A stretch of 64,000 nucleotides of DNA. It comes from Spongiibacter pelagi (lineage in GTDB: Bacteria; Pseudomonadota; Gammaproteobacteria; Pseudomonadales; Spongiibacteraceae). The position numbers were made by a program, and so were the translations under genes. The notes under the pieces are model-generated. The model saw only the letters and a program-made list of their open reading frames with translations, was not told the origin of the DNA and made no database searches. The stretch covers positions 682,001-746,000 of the forward strand of contig NZ_JACXLD010000001.1 in assembly GCF_014705705.1 (NCBI RefSeq), written 5' to 3'. Of this stretch, positions 1 to 9,109 are shown in pieces (positions within the stretch are counted from its first letter, which is position 1; every line of letters begins with the position of its first letter).

Positions 1-29
1 CTTGTGGTTTTTATGAACTGGGTAGTCTT

Positions 30-1100
30 ATGAGTCAAGCAAATCAAACCGCGTCTCTCGGCGCAATCCGTCACGACTGGTCGGCGGCGGAAGTCAAAGC
101 GCTGTTCGAGCAGCCCTTCAATGATTTGTTATTTCAAGCGCAAACGGTTCACCGCGCTAACTTTGACCCCAATGCGGTTCAAGTTAGTACTCTGCTGTCT
201 ATTAAAACCGGGGCTTGCCCAGAAGATTGTAAATACTGCCCGCAGAGCAACCGCTACGATACCGGCTTAGAGCAAGAAAAGCTGATGGAAGTGGAAAAGG
301 TGCTGGCCGAGGCGCGTGCTGCTAAAGCGCAGGGTTCAAGCCGCTTCTGCATGGGTGCCGCGTGGCGCTCGCCCAAGAAAAAAGACATGCCCTACGTCAC
401 CGCCATGGTTAAGGGCGTGAAGGAAATGGGTCTGGAGACCTGTATGACGCTGGGTATGCTCAGTGCCGAGCAGGCGGCGGAATTGGCTGAGGCCGGTCTG
501 GATTACTACAACCACAACTTGGATACCTCGCCAGAATACTACGGCGAAATCATTACCACCCGTACTTATGGCGACCGTCTCAATACGTTGGCGAATGTGC
601 GCGATGCCGGTATTAAAGTATGCAGTGGCGGTATTGTTGGTATGGGCGAGTCCGTGTCTGATCGCGCGGGTCTGCTGATTCAATTAGCGAACTTGCCGGT
701 TCACCCAGAGAGTGTGCCTATTAATATGCTGGTGCGCGTTGAGGGCACCCCGCTGGCAGAAGAAGCCGATCTGGATGCTTTTGATTTTATTCGCACCATT
801 GCAGTGGCGCGTATTCTGATGCCGAAATCTCACGTGCGCTTGTCGGCGGGTCGTGAAGAAATGAACGAGCAAATGCATTCGCTGGCGTATTTCGCCGGTG
901 CTAACTCGATTTTCTACGGCGAAAAACTCCTGACTACGCCCAATCCCAAAGCCAATAAAGACCTGCAATTGTTTGAACGTTTGGGCATCAAGCCAGAGCA
1001 GCGTTGTGTCGAGCAAGATGATGACCAACAGCAGGCGGCGGTCATGGCGGCGGTGGAGAAGCAACAGAACGATAAATTCTTCTACGACGCCACGGCTTAA
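30..1100 (+). CDS. bioB: Biotin synthase BioB
   Basis: Radical SAM enzyme that inserts sulfur into dethiobiotin, the last step of biotin synthesis, in the cytoplasm. The 356-residue protein has the radical-SAM CxxxCxxC motif at C63, C67 and C70. The expected [2Fe-2S] ligands C107, C138, C198 and R270 are all present, each shifted by 10 from E. coli numbering (seen by motif position; family assignments are established). The YNHNLDTS segment follows at 160-167. It opens the operon bioB-bioF-bioHC-bioD; bioF starts 35 nt downstream. Only 29 bases lie upstream in the window, so no BirA operator or promoter can be judged. Full length and intact. Confidence 0.98.
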   Translation: MSQANQTASLGAIRHDWSAAEVKALFEQPFNDLLFQAQTVHRANFDPNAVQVSTLLSIKTGACPEDCKYCPQSNRYDTGLEQEKLMEVEKVLAEARAAKAQGSSRFCMGAAWRSPKKKDMPYVTAMVKGVKEMGLETCMTLGMLSAEQAAELAEAGLDYYNHNLDTSPEYYGEIITTRTYGDRLNTLANVRDAGIKVCSGGIVGMGESVSDRAGLLIQLANLPVHPESVPINMLVRVEGTPLAEEADLDAFDFIRTIAVARILMPKSHVRLSAGREEMNEQMHSLAYFAGANSIFYGEKLLTTPNPKANKDLQLFERLGIKPEQRCVEQDDDQQQAAVMAAVEKQQNDKFFYDATA

Positions 1101-1135
1101 ACTTCGCCTGAATAAGGGCGCAAGCACTTAACATC

Positions 1136-2308
1136 ATGTTGGAAACCACTCTGCAGCGGCGTTTGGAAGAACGCCGTTCGCTGTCCCGTTATCGTCAACG
1201 CCGCGAAATTCAGTCGGCGCAGACAAGCCGTTTATCACTGAATGGCCGCGAGTTTTTGCAATTTTGCAGCAATGATTACCTCGGTATTGCCAATCATCCC
1301 AAGCTGATTCAGGCCATGCAGGATGCAGCTGCACAGTTTGGCGTTGGCAGTGGCGCCTCGCATTTGGTCTGTGGCCATTCCAGTCTCCACCACCAACTCG
1401 AGAACCGCCTCGCCGACATTACCGGGCGCGAGCGGGCGCTATTATTCTCCACCGGCTATATGGCCAATCTCGGGGTGATCGCGGGTTTATTGGGCAAGGG
1501 CGATCAGGTATTGGAAGACCGTTTGAATCACGCCTCTTTGCTTGATGGCGGGCTGTTAAGCGGTGCCCGCTTTCAGCGCTTTCAGCACAATAATCTTGAG
1601 GATCTAGAACGCCGATTGATGACGCTGCCTGAACAGGGCGAGCGGCTTATTGTGGTGGATGCGGTGTTTAGTATGGACGGCGATATGGCGCCGCTGCCTG
1701 AGCTGGCAAAACTGGCGCAGCGCTACGATGCGAGTTTGATGGCTGATGATGCGCATGGCTTTGGTGTGCTTGGCAATACTGGCGCGGGCAGTGCCGAATT
1801 TTTTGGCCTGAGTCAGCGAGAATTACCGATTTTAATGGGCACACTTGGTAAAGGCTTGGGCAGCTACGGCGCTTTTGTGGCGGGCAGTGAGACCTTGATC
1901 GAAAGCCTGATCCAGTTTGCCCGGCCCTATATTTACACTACCGCGATGCCGCCGGCGGTCGCCGCAGCAACCCTCGCCGGACTTGATTTGCTGCAAACCG
2001 AAGCGTGGCGGCGAGAGCATCTTCAAAGTTTGATCGGCTATTTCAAAGCACAGGCGGCGAGCCTCGGCTTTAATGTTATGCCCTCCGATACTGCGATTCA
2101 GCCGTTGATGGTCGGTGGCGAAGCCGAGGCCATGGCGATCAGTGCTGAGCTTGAGCGGCGTGGAATTTTAGTGACGGCGATTCGTCCACCCACGGTGCCG
2201 GTGGGCAGCTCCCGCTTGCGTATTACGCTGAGTGCGGCGCATAGCACGGCGGATATCGATCAATTGCTCGCGGCCTTGTGCGAGATTTTGCCGGAGGCTG
2301 GCGCGTGA
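1136..2308 (+). CDS. bioF: 8-amino-7-oxononanoate synthase BioF
   Basis: PLP-dependent alpha-oxoamine synthase that condenses pimeloyl-ACP (or CoA) with L-alanine to 8-amino-7-oxononanoate (KAPA), the first step of the biotin ring pathway. The 390-residue protein shows the Schiff-base lysine K239 in TLGKG, the cofactor-binding DDAHG at 204-208 and the substrate-side GSGASH near 71-76. Length matches the family. It sits second in the biotin operon and its TGA overlaps the ATG of bioHC (TGATG), which suggests translational coupling. bioA, the next pathway step, is not in the window and is probably elsewhere or upstream. Confidence 0.97.
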   Translation: MLETTLQRRLEERRSLSRYRQRREIQSAQTSRLSLNGREFLQFCSNDYLGIANHPKLIQAMQDAAAQFGVGSGASHLVCGHSSLHHQLENRLADITGRERALLFSTGYMANLGVIAGLLGKGDQVLEDRLNHASLLDGGLLSGARFQRFQHNNLEDLERRLMTLPEQGERLIVVDAVFSMDGDMAPLPELAKLAQRYDASLMADDAHGFGVLGNTGAGSAEFFGLSQRELPILMGTLGKGLGSYGAFVAGSETLIESLIQFARPYIYTTAMPPAVAAATLAGLDLLQTEAWRREHLQSLIGYFKAQAASLGFNVMPSDTAIQPLMVGGEAEAMAISAELERRGILVTAIRPPTVPVGSSRLRITLSAAHSTADIDQLLAALCEILPEAGA

Positions 2309-3909
2309 TGCGGCCCTATTGCGAGCGTGTGGCCGCTTTTTCGGCGACAGCGCCGGAGTTGGTGTTATTGCACGGCTGGGGCAGTGATAGCCATGTTTGG
2401 CGCAGCCTATTGCCAAGCCTGCGTCAGCACTTTCATATCACCCTGATCGACCTGCCACTGGATCAAGCTGAGGCGCCTGAAACAGCTTTGTTGCCGCTAT
2501 TGCCAGCTCGCGCAATTTATTTAGGTTGGTCGTTGGGGGGAATGCTTGCCACGCGTATAGCGGCTCGCTACCCCGAGCGGGTCTCGGCATTGATCACTGT
2601 GGCCAGCAATGCCTGCTTTGTGGCCAGCGGGGCTTGGCCTAGCGCGATGCCTGCGAATACTTTTGAAGAATTTGCAGCTCTGCTCGAGCAGAATCCCGCT
2701 AAGACCCAGCGTCGTTTTGAATTATTGCAGCTACATGGCGACCCGCAGGCGAAAGCGATTAAGTCGGTACTGCAGCACCTGCCTAAGCGGCAAACGCCGT
2801 GGTCGCAAGCCCAGCTAGCCAATGGCTTGGCATGGTTGCGGGAGTGGGATCATCGCGCGTTTTTAAAAGAGATTTCACGCCCCGGTTTGCATCTGTTTGG
2901 CGAGCAAGATGCGTTGGTGCCGGTGGCCGCAGTGGAAGCTATTGCTGAAATAAAACCTGCGCATCAGGTGTCGACAATCGCGGATTGCGCCCATATTCCT
3001 TTTCTTTCTCAACAGCCCATTTTTTTGGAAACCGTAATCCGGTTTCTGAAAGAGGCGGGTGTGTTGATGGCGGATGCACACGCCGGTAAGCCACTCGCTC
3101 AAAATCGCGTATTTAAGCGCGATGTGGCGCGCTCGTTTAGTCGCGCGGCGCAGTCCTATGATGGTTTGGCTTACCTGCAGCAACAAGTGGAAGCGCGCTT
3201 GCTGAATGCCGTTAATAAAGCCGATGCGGGTGCATATAACTCGGTGATGGATTTAGGTAGTGGCACCGGTCACGCCCTGCCTAAATTGCAACGTCTCAGC
3301 GCCTGTCAGCGTTTGTTCGCGGTTGATCTCGCTGAGGGCATGTTGCGTTACTCTCGGGATCAGCACGAGGATTTGCCCAATGTGTTTTGGCTGGGCGGCG
3401 ATGCCGAAGACCTGCCGATAGCTGACGATTCTATTGACCTGGTCTTCTCGAATTTTTCCCTGCAGTGGTGTCGAAATTTGCCGGCCTTGTACTCGGAAAT
3501 CGCGCGGGTGCTTAAACCGGGGGGAAAGGCGTTTATCACCACCCTCGGGCCGCAAACCCTGTTCGAGTTAAAAGCGGCTTGGCAGCAAGTGGATGCGCTG
3601 GTTCACGTAAACCGCTTTGCCGAACGAGCTGAGCTAGAGCAGGCGGTGACGGCGAGTGGGCTGCACTGCGACGGATTGACTGAAAATATTGATGTGCTGC
3701 GCTATGAAAAACTGTCTGAACTGACCCGCGAACTGAAGGGAATTGGCGCTCACAATGTCAACGATGGCCGCCCCGCAGGTTTGACTGGGCGGCGTCAGTT
3801 GCGTGAGTTGCAAGATGCCTATGAGCAATTTCGCGATGAGCAGGGGCGGCTGCCCGCCAGTTATCAAGTGTGGTCTTTGGAGTTGAACAAGCCCGATGTC
3901 GAAGCGTAA
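2308..3909 (+). CDS. bioHC: Bifunctional BioH-BioC fusion (pimeloyl-ACP methyl esterase / malonyl-ACP methyltransferase)
   Basis: Single 533-residue protein carrying both ends of the BioC-BioH pimelate route. The N-terminal alpha/beta hydrolase (about 1-250) has nucleophile S75 in GWSLGG, acid D201 in GEQDALVP and H229 in DCAHIPF, as in BioH, which demethylates pimeloyl-ACP methyl ester. The C-terminal part (about 255-533) is a SAM methyltransferase with motif I DLGSGTGH at 315-322 and FSNFSLQWC, as in BioC, which methylates malonyl-ACP. The ATG at 2308 is chosen because GGAGG lies 10 bases upstream and it overlaps the bioF stop; an upstream in-frame codon at 2278 lies inside bioF. The reading frame is continuous with no break between domains. 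BioHC fusions are known in relatives such as Saccharophagus and Teredinibacter. Confidence 0.95.
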   Translation: MRPYCERVAAFSATAPELVLLHGWGSDSHVWRSLLPSLRQHFHITLIDLPLDQAEAPETALLPLLPARAIYLGWSLGGMLATRIAARYPERVSALITVASNACFVASGAWPSAMPANTFEEFAALLEQNPAKTQRRFELLQLHGDPQAKAIKSVLQHLPKRQTPWSQAQLANGLAWLREWDHRAFLKEISRPGLHLFGEQDALVPVAAVEAIAEIKPAHQVSTIADCAHIPFLSQQPIFLETVIRFLKEAGVLMADAHAGKPLAQNRVFKRDVARSFSRAAQSYDGLAYLQQQVEARLLNAVNKADAGAYNSVMDLGSGTGHALPKLQRLSACQRLFAVDLAEGMLRYSRDQHEDLPNVFWLGGDAEDLPIADDSIDLVFSNFSLQWCRNLPALYSEIARVLKPGGKAFITTLGPQTLFELKAAWQQVDALVHVNRFAERAELEQAVTASGLHCDGLTENIDVLRYEKLSELTRELKGIGAHNVNDGRPAGLTGRRQLRELQDAYEQFRDEQGRLPASYQVWSLELNKPDVEA

Positions 3910-4585
3910 GCGTTTTTTTATTGCCGGAACCGACACCGATGCCGGCAAAACACTGGTGGCCTGTGCCATCTTGGAAGCCGCCAAGCAGCAGAATTTAAAA
4001 ACCTTGGCGATCAAGCCGGTGGCCGCGGGAGCTGAAGATTTCGGTGACGGGCTGCGCAACGATGATGCCTTGAATTTGCAGCAGTCAATGACCGAGCCCT
4101 TGGCCTATGCCTCGTTAAACCCGGTCGTATTTGCGCCGCCAATCGCCCCGCATATTGCCGCTGAGCAAGCGGGGAAGCGAGTTACCGTCTCTCAGCTTGC
4201 GGGCTATTGTCGCGGCGTGATGATGAAGCCCGTCGATATGCTTTTAATTGAGGGCGCGGGTGGCTGGCGGGTGCCGCTCAATCAGCGCGAGACCTTGGCC
4301 GATCTGGCCATTGAGCTGCAAACCCCAGTCGTTCTTGTGGTGGGTATGAAGTTGGGCTGCTTGAATCACGCTCTATTAACCGTGGAGGCGATTCAACGAG
4401 ATGGCTTGCCGCTGGCGGGGTGGGTTGCCAATCAAATCGATGGCGAAATGCGCTGTTTTGATGAAAATCTACAAACCCTGCAAGGGATGATTCCCGCTCC
4501 GTGTCTGGGGGTGATTCCGCATCTGCCGCAACCGGCGAGTCCGGTCGAAGCGGCTCACTTTCTCAATCTGTCTGCTCTGCTATAG
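3896..4585 (+). CDS. bioD: Dethiobiotin synthetase BioD
   Basis: ATP-dependent carboxylase that closes the ureido ring of 7,8-diaminopelargonate to give dethiobiotin, the BioB substrate. The 229-residue protein has the P-loop GTDTDAGKT at 11-19 and the EGAGGWRVPL segment around 115-125 typical of BioD. Its ATG lies 14 bases inside the end of bioHC, so the two are probably translationally coupled. Last gene of the biotin operon; about 240 bases without a gene follow. Length and motifs are normal. Confidence 0.97.
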   Translation: MSKRKRFFIAGTDTDAGKTLVACAILEAAKQQNLKTLAIKPVAAGAEDFGDGLRNDDALNLQQSMTEPLAYASLNPVVFAPPIAPHIAAEQAGKRVTVSQLAGYCRGVMMKPVDMLLIEGAGGWRVPLNQRETLADLAIELQTPVVLVVGMKLGCLNHALLTVEAIQRDGLPLAGWVANQIDGEMRCFDENLQTLQGMIPAPCLGVIPHLPQPASPVEAAHFLNLSALL

Positions 4586-4788
4586 TCAGTAGATGTTGCT
4601 GGTGATAGCTAACGTTTGCTCGGCGTAGTGATCTTTATTTACGCCTCTTTCGTATCGATTTGTGTCATTGGCTTGGTGGCTGAAAGCCCCGGCTCATGGC
4701 GCTTTGCGGCAATTGACCGAAATGACATAAGAGTTTGTCAGTTCTGATCTTGCCGAGAGAAACGTTTTGGTTTAGTTTTCACTGTCAA

Positions 4789-4823
4789 CATTGCCGATAA
4801 AGGCAATGCTGCCCATTTCGGGC
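4789..4823 (+). promoter_or_regulatory. Two short hairpins in the leader of the first acyl-CoA dehydrogenase
   Basis: A perfect 7-bp inverted repeat (CATTGCC, 6-base loop, GGCAATG; 4789-4808) is followed directly by GCCC-ATTTC-GGGC (4811-4823). Both end 32 bases before the preferred start codon at 4855. Neither is followed by a T-run, so they look more like an operator or leader structure than a terminator. Function is inference only. Confidence 0.35.
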
Positions 4824-4854
4824 GGTGTCTAATGATACAAACGAGGTGAACACC

Positions 4855-6648
4855 ATGCCGCAATATAAAGCCCCACTGCGCGACATTAATTTCGTTTTAA
4901 AAAACGTACTGAACTGCAATGAACACTACACCACGCTGTCGAAAACCCGGCGTGAAGAAGTTAGCGAAGACCTGGTCGACGCTATCATTAGCGAAGGTGC
5001 CAAATTCGCTGAGAACGTCCTTTCGCCACTGAACCAAGTTGGCGACCAAGAGGGTTGTACCTGGAGCCCCGAGGGCGTTAAAACCCCAACTGGCTTTAAA
5101 GAAGCCTACCAGCAATTCTATGAAGGCGGCTGGCCTTCAATGACTGCAGATGCCAAATTCGGCGGTCAGGGTTTGCCCAATTCTTTAGGTCTGGTAATGA
5201 CCGAAATGATCAGCTCTTCAAACTGGTCATGGGGTATGTACACCGGCCTGTCTCAATCTGCCGCGCGCCTGTTGGAAAACTATGCTGCGGGCGATCTGCA
5301 AGAAACCTATTTGCCTAAAATGAGCGACGGTACTTGGGGCGGCACCATGTGTCTGACCGAGCCGCACTGCGGTTCCGACCTGGGTATTCTCCGCACCAAA
5401 GCAGAAGCGAATGCCGACGGCAGCTACAACATAACCGGCACCAAAATCTTTATTTCGGGTGGTGAGCACGACCTGATGGAAAACATTGTCCATCTGGTAT
5501 TGGCCCGTATCGAAGGCGCGCCAATGGGCACCAAGGGTATCTCGCTATTCCTGGTTCCAAAATTCCTGCCCGATGCCAATGGTGAAGTGGGTGAGCGCAA
5601 CGGTGTTGCCTGTGGCAGCATTGAGCACAAAATGGGTATCCACGGTAACGCGACCTGCGTAATGAATTTCGACAGCGCCAAGGGCTTCTTGGTGGGTGAA
5701 GAAAATCGCGGCCTTAACGCCATGTTCCACATGATGAACTCCGCGCGTTTGGGTACGGCAATGCAAGGTCTGGCGGCTGGCGAACTGGCCTTCCAAGGTG
5801 CTTTGACCTATGCCCGTGAGCGCCTGCAAATGCGTTCACTGACTGGCCCGAAAAATCCAGATGGCCCTGCTGATCCGCTGATCGTTCACCCCGATGTGCG
5901 CCGTATGCTGCTGACCCAAAAAGCGTTTGCTGAGGGTAGCCGTGCCTTTATCTACTGGTTGGCGCAGTTGCTGGATACCTCTTACTTCTCTGATGATGAA
6001 GAAGCGGCCAAGGAAGCCGGCGAGTTGGCTGAATTACTGACGCCAATTGCCAAAGCTTTTATCACTGAAACTGGCCTGGAATCGGCTAACCACGGTGTTC
6101 AAGTTTACGGCGGCCACGGCTTTATCGCCGAGTGGGGCATGGAGCAGATCGTTCGTGACCTGCGCATCTCTACCTTGTATGAAGGCACTACTGGTATTCA
6201 GGCGCTCGACCTGCTGGGTCGTAAAGTGATGGGCACCGGCGGTGCGTCACTGGCGCGCTACACCAAGCTGATCCACAAGTTCTGCAAGTCTCAAGAAGAC
6301 CGTCCTGAAATGGCGGGTTTTATCGGTAAGCTGGCGGAGCTGAATAAAGAGTGGGGCGAAATCACTGGCAAGCTGGGTGAGAAAGCCATGGCTAATGCCG
6401 ATGAAGTGGGCGCCGCGTCTGTGGATTACCTGATGTACTCCGGTTACGTATCGCTGGCCTTTATGTGGGCCAAGATGGCGGTATTGGCGCTGGATGCCGG
6501 TGAAGACGATGGTTTTATGAAGGCCAAGCTGCAAACTGCGAAGTTCTACTTCGATCGTCTGCTGCCACGCACTGAAGCGCACAAGCTGGCAATGCTTAGC
6601 GGTGCTGACAGCACCATGGCAATGGATGCCGAAGCGTTTGCCTTCTAA
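4855..6648 (+). CDS. Acyl-CoA dehydrogenase, ~600-residue FadE/DmdC-like type
   Basis: FAD enzyme that makes the alpha,beta double bond of acyl-CoA and passes electrons to ETF. The 597-residue form belongs to the long dehydrogenases with an extra C-terminal domain, the group that includes DmdC and several Pseudomonas FadE-type enzymes. Seen: CLTEPHCGSDLG at 166-177, TGTKIFISGGEHD near 195-205, and YEGTTGIQ with E443 as the candidate catalytic base. The ATG at 4855 is preferred because GAGGTG precedes it by 6 bases and the protein then begins MPQYKAPLRD, just as its paralogue does; a GTG at 4825 would add ten residues. The paralogue follows 315 bases downstream. Chain-length or substrate specificity cannot be read from the sequence. 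Confidence 0.93.
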   Translation: MPQYKAPLRDINFVLKNVLNCNEHYTTLSKTRREEVSEDLVDAIISEGAKFAENVLSPLNQVGDQEGCTWSPEGVKTPTGFKEAYQQFYEGGWPSMTADAKFGGQGLPNSLGLVMTEMISSSNWSWGMYTGLSQSAARLLENYAAGDLQETYLPKMSDGTWGGTMCLTEPHCGSDLGILRTKAEANADGSYNITGTKIFISGGEHDLMENIVHLVLARIEGAPMGTKGISLFLVPKFLPDANGEVGERNGVACGSIEHKMGIHGNATCVMNFDSAKGFLVGEENRGLNAMFHMMNSARLGTAMQGLAAGELAFQGALTYARERLQMRSLTGPKNPDGPADPLIVHPDVRRMLLTQKAFAEGSRAFIYWLAQLLDTSYFSDDEEAAKEAGELAELLTPIAKAFITETGLESANHGVQVYGGHGFIAEWGMEQIVRDLRISTLYEGTTGIQALDLLGRKVMGTGGASLARYTKLIHKFCKSQEDRPEMAGFIGKLAELNKEWGEITGKLGEKAMANADEVGAASVDYLMYSGYVSLAFMWAKMAVLALDAGEDDGFMKAKLQTAKFYFDRLLPRTEAHKLAMLSGADSTMAMDAEAFAF

Positions 6649-6963
6649 ACGCAACTACTAAAGGCATGGCCTTGTCTCCATGTCTACGCTATACCAGAGC
6701 GGGCACCAGCATAGCTGTTGTCCGCTTTGTCGTTTCTGGCTTGTTGTTTCTGGCTTGTAGTTTCTGGCTTGTAGTTTCTGAGTATGTAGCTTCTGGCTTT
6801 GAGGTGTTGATTTTGGGCTGGCAAGGGGCCGTAGAAGGCGGTAAAACTTGACAGGAATCTGTTCCTGACTAGAATGTTTGCACCTAAAACATTGATGGCT
6901 TTTTAACCAAAAGCCCAAACGATGACATCGGGCAGCGCGCCCGCCAACTTAGAGGTGAATTCC
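6649..6963. other. Intergenic region with short tandem repeats
   Basis: The 315 bases between the two dehydrogenases hold no convincing gene. The main content is a 14-bp tandem repeat at 6732-6803 (see separate entry). A Shine-Dalgarno GAGGTG sits at its 3' end before the ATG at 6964. No clear terminator or promoter was found. Confidence 0.6.
6732..6803. repeat. Tandem 14-bp repeat, about five copies
   Basis: Units of GTTTCTGGCTTGTA start at 6732, 6746, 6760, 6774 and 6789. The second and third are identical or nearly so; the fourth has 15 bases (GTTTCTGAGTATGTA) and the fifth begins GCTTCTGG. The array is T/G-rich on this strand. It lies between two paralogous genes and could vary in copy number; any effect on the downstream gene is inference. 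Confidence 0.85.
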
Positions 6964-8751
6964 ATGCCTGAATATAAAGCTCCCCTACGCGATATGCAGT
7001 TTGTTCTGCACGATGTTTTTAAAGCTGAATCTCTGTGGCAGAGCATGCCCGGTACATCGGAAATCAATCGCGAGCTGGCCGATGCCATTCTGGAAGAAAG
7101 CGCCAAAATTAATGAAAACCTGATTTCGCCATTAAATCAGCCCGGCCATGAGCAAGGTGTGAGCTGGAACGACGGTGTGGTTACCACTCCAGACGGTTTC
7201 CCGGCGGCGTTTAAACAATTGGCCGAAGGTGGCTGGGTTGGTTTGTCTGGGCCGGAAGAATACGGCGGCCAGAATATGCCTAAAATGCTGGTGCTGCTGT
7301 TTGAAGAAATGCTGTACTCCGCCGGTATTGCCATGGGCCTGTATTCCACACTGACCTCCGGTGCGGCACTGGCCATTGAGCAGCACGCTTCCCAAGAATT
7401 GAAAGACACCTACCTGCCAAATATGTATGCCGGCACTTGGGCGGGAGCAATGTGTTTGACTGAAGCGCATTCTGGCACCGACTTGGGGCTTATCCGCACT
7501 AAAGCAGTGCCAAATGACAATGGCAGCTACAGCATCTCGGGAACCAAGATTTTTATCACCGGTGGTGACCAAGATCTGACCGAAAATATTATCCATCTGG
7601 TGTTGGCAAAACTGCCTGACGCGCCCGAAGGCTCTAAGGGTATCTCGCTTTTCCTAGTACCCAAGGTCAAGGTCAATGCCGATGGCAGTCTCGGCGAGCG
7701 CAACGGCGTAAACTGCGGCAGCATTGAGCACAAAATGGGCATAAATGCCTCTGCGACCTGCGTGATGAACTTTGATGGTGCAGAAGGTTACCTTGTTGGT
7801 GAGATCAACAAAGGCCTGCAAGGCATGTTCACGATGATGAACTACGAGCGCCTGTCGGTGGGTATTCAAGGTTTGAGTGCTGGCCAAGCCGCCTATCAGT
7901 GGTCATCTGAGTATGCCCGTGATCGCCTGCAAAGCCGTTCACCCACTGGCCCTAAAAACAAAGACGGCGCGGCTGATCCGATTATCGTACACCCCGATGT
8001 TCGCCGTATGCTGCTAACCCAGAAAGCCTATGTTGAAGCGGGCCGTGCACTGGCGGTGTATGTGGGGCAGCAACTGGATTTGGCCAAATTTGGTGAGGGC
8101 GATAACAAGGCGCGCGGTGCGGCCATGGTTGAGTTGCTCACGCCGGTAGCGAAAGCCTTCCTGACCGACAAGGGACTTGAAGGTACCGTATTGGGTCAGC
8201 AGTGTTACGGCGGTCATGGCTATATCCGCGAGTGGGGTATGGAGCAGCTGGTGCGTGACGTGCGTATCGCACAGATTTACGAAGGCACTAACGGTATTCA
8301 GGCCATGGACCTGATGGGCCGTAAAGTTGCGGCTAACGGCGGCAAAACTGCGATGCTGTTAATCGAAGAAATGCGCGAGTTTGCCAAGGCAGAAGCGGGT
8401 GTTGCGGGCGTTGAAGAATTTTTGTCTGCGCTGAGCCGTTCGGTCGATACACTCGAAGACGTGACGCGCTTTGTGCTTGAGCAAGCTGGTGGTGATGCCA
8501 ATGTTATCGGCGCCTCTGCCAACGAATATCTGCACCTGATGGGCTTCACTCTGTACAGCTATATGTGGGCGAAAATGGTGGTGACGGTATTGAAGTCAGA
8601 GAGTGGTCAGGGCGAAGCCTTTGATACCGCTAAGCTGCAAACCGCACGCTTCTTTGTGCAGCGCCTGTTGCCACAGATTCAAGCATTGAGCGAATCCATT
8701 AAAAACGGCAGTGCTACTCTGATGGAAATCAGTGAAGAGGCGTTTATTTAA
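6964..8751 (+). CDS. Acyl-CoA dehydrogenase, paralogue of the upstream gene
   Basis: 595-residue FAD acyl-CoA dehydrogenase that oxidises an acyl-CoA to the enoyl-CoA. It aligns with its neighbour from the first residues (MPEYKAPLRD) to the C-terminal domain. Seen: CLTEAHSGTDLG at 164-175, SGTKIFITGGDQD near 192-204, and YEGTNGIQ with E440 as candidate base. The ATG at 6964 has GAGGTG 6 bases upstream; an ATG at 6922 in frame is less likely. The pair probably arose by tandem duplication followed by specialisation on different chain lengths or branched substrates. A strong terminator follows at 8776-8803. Confidence 0.93.
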   Translation: MPEYKAPLRDMQFVLHDVFKAESLWQSMPGTSEINRELADAILEESAKINENLISPLNQPGHEQGVSWNDGVVTTPDGFPAAFKQLAEGGWVGLSGPEEYGGQNMPKMLVLLFEEMLYSAGIAMGLYSTLTSGAALAIEQHASQELKDTYLPNMYAGTWAGAMCLTEAHSGTDLGLIRTKAVPNDNGSYSISGTKIFITGGDQDLTENIIHLVLAKLPDAPEGSKGISLFLVPKVKVNADGSLGERNGVNCGSIEHKMGINASATCVMNFDGAEGYLVGEINKGLQGMFTMMNYERLSVGIQGLSAGQAAYQWSSEYARDRLQSRSPTGPKNKDGAADPIIVHPDVRRMLLTQKAYVEAGRALAVYVGQQLDLAKFGEGDNKARGAAMVELLTPVAKAFLTDKGLEGTVLGQQCYGGHGYIREWGMEQLVRDVRIAQIYEGTNGIQAMDLMGRKVAANGGKTAMLLIEEMREFAKAEAGVAGVEEFLSALSRSVDTLEDVTRFVLEQAGGDANVIGASANEYLHLMGFTLYSYMWAKMVVTVLKSESGQGEAFDTAKLQTARFFVQRLLPQIQALSESIKNGSATLMEISEEAFI

Positions 8752-8775
8752 GATTCAGGCTTGAATCTCTATTTG

Positions 8776-8803
8776 AAAAACCGCAGCTTGCTGCGGTTTT
8801 TTT
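8776..8803 (+). terminator. Rho-independent terminator after the dehydrogenase pair
   Basis: A 9-bp stem AACCGCAGC / GCTGCGGTT with a 2-base loop is preceded by an A-run and followed by seven Ts. It lies 25 bases after the stop at 8751 and fits a canonical intrinsic terminator, possibly bidirectional. Confidence 0.93.
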
Positions 8804-8895
8804 ATGCCTATGAATCCTGCGCGATAATCATTGCATTGGCCTCTCAGCTTGCAATAATACGGCGATCAAGCCCACGGGCATTTTGTAGGTGAACA

Positions 8896-9084
8896 ATGGA
8901 AAACGAACACAATAAACTGTTTCCTGAAGATCAGGCGCGAGTCGATGCCTATCTTAAGCGTGGTTATAACGAAACAGAGCGCAAGCCTTTCCGGCCACTG
9001 CGGCTGCTCTTTATTCTGTTCCTGATGGTGACGTTCTTTACCTTGTTCAGTCTCGGGCTGGCGCGCTGGTTTGGAGTGTATTAA
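8896..9084 (+). CDS. Small single-span membrane protein, DUF3094-like
   Basis: 62-residue protein with a polar N-terminal half (LFPEDQARVDAYLKRGYN, then ERKPFRPL) and one hydrophobic segment at about 37-57, predicted to be a single inner-membrane helix. The N-terminal EDQARV..YL and the ERKPF motif before the helix recall the DUF3094 family of small gammaproteobacterial proteins of unknown function; this is recalled by pattern, not by search. It lies 25 bases before cobB and could be co-transcribed with it. No function can be assigned. Confidence 0.7.
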   Translation: MENEHNKLFPEDQARVDAYLKRGYNETERKPFRPLRLLFILFLMVTFFTLFSLGLARWFGVY

Positions 9085-9109
9085 GGCATTGAACGCGTAG
9101 AGGCTCGGC

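Noticed and set aside
4741-4790. GAAAC and GTTT words resembling a PsrA fatty-acid operator upstream of the first dehydrogenase.
   Set aside because: The spacing between the half-sites does not match the PsrA consensus, so no site is called.
6666-6851. A 61-codon frame with a hydrophobic stretch between the dehydrogenases.
   Set aside because: The hydrophobic residues come from the 14-bp tandem repeat, and no ribosome site precedes it.
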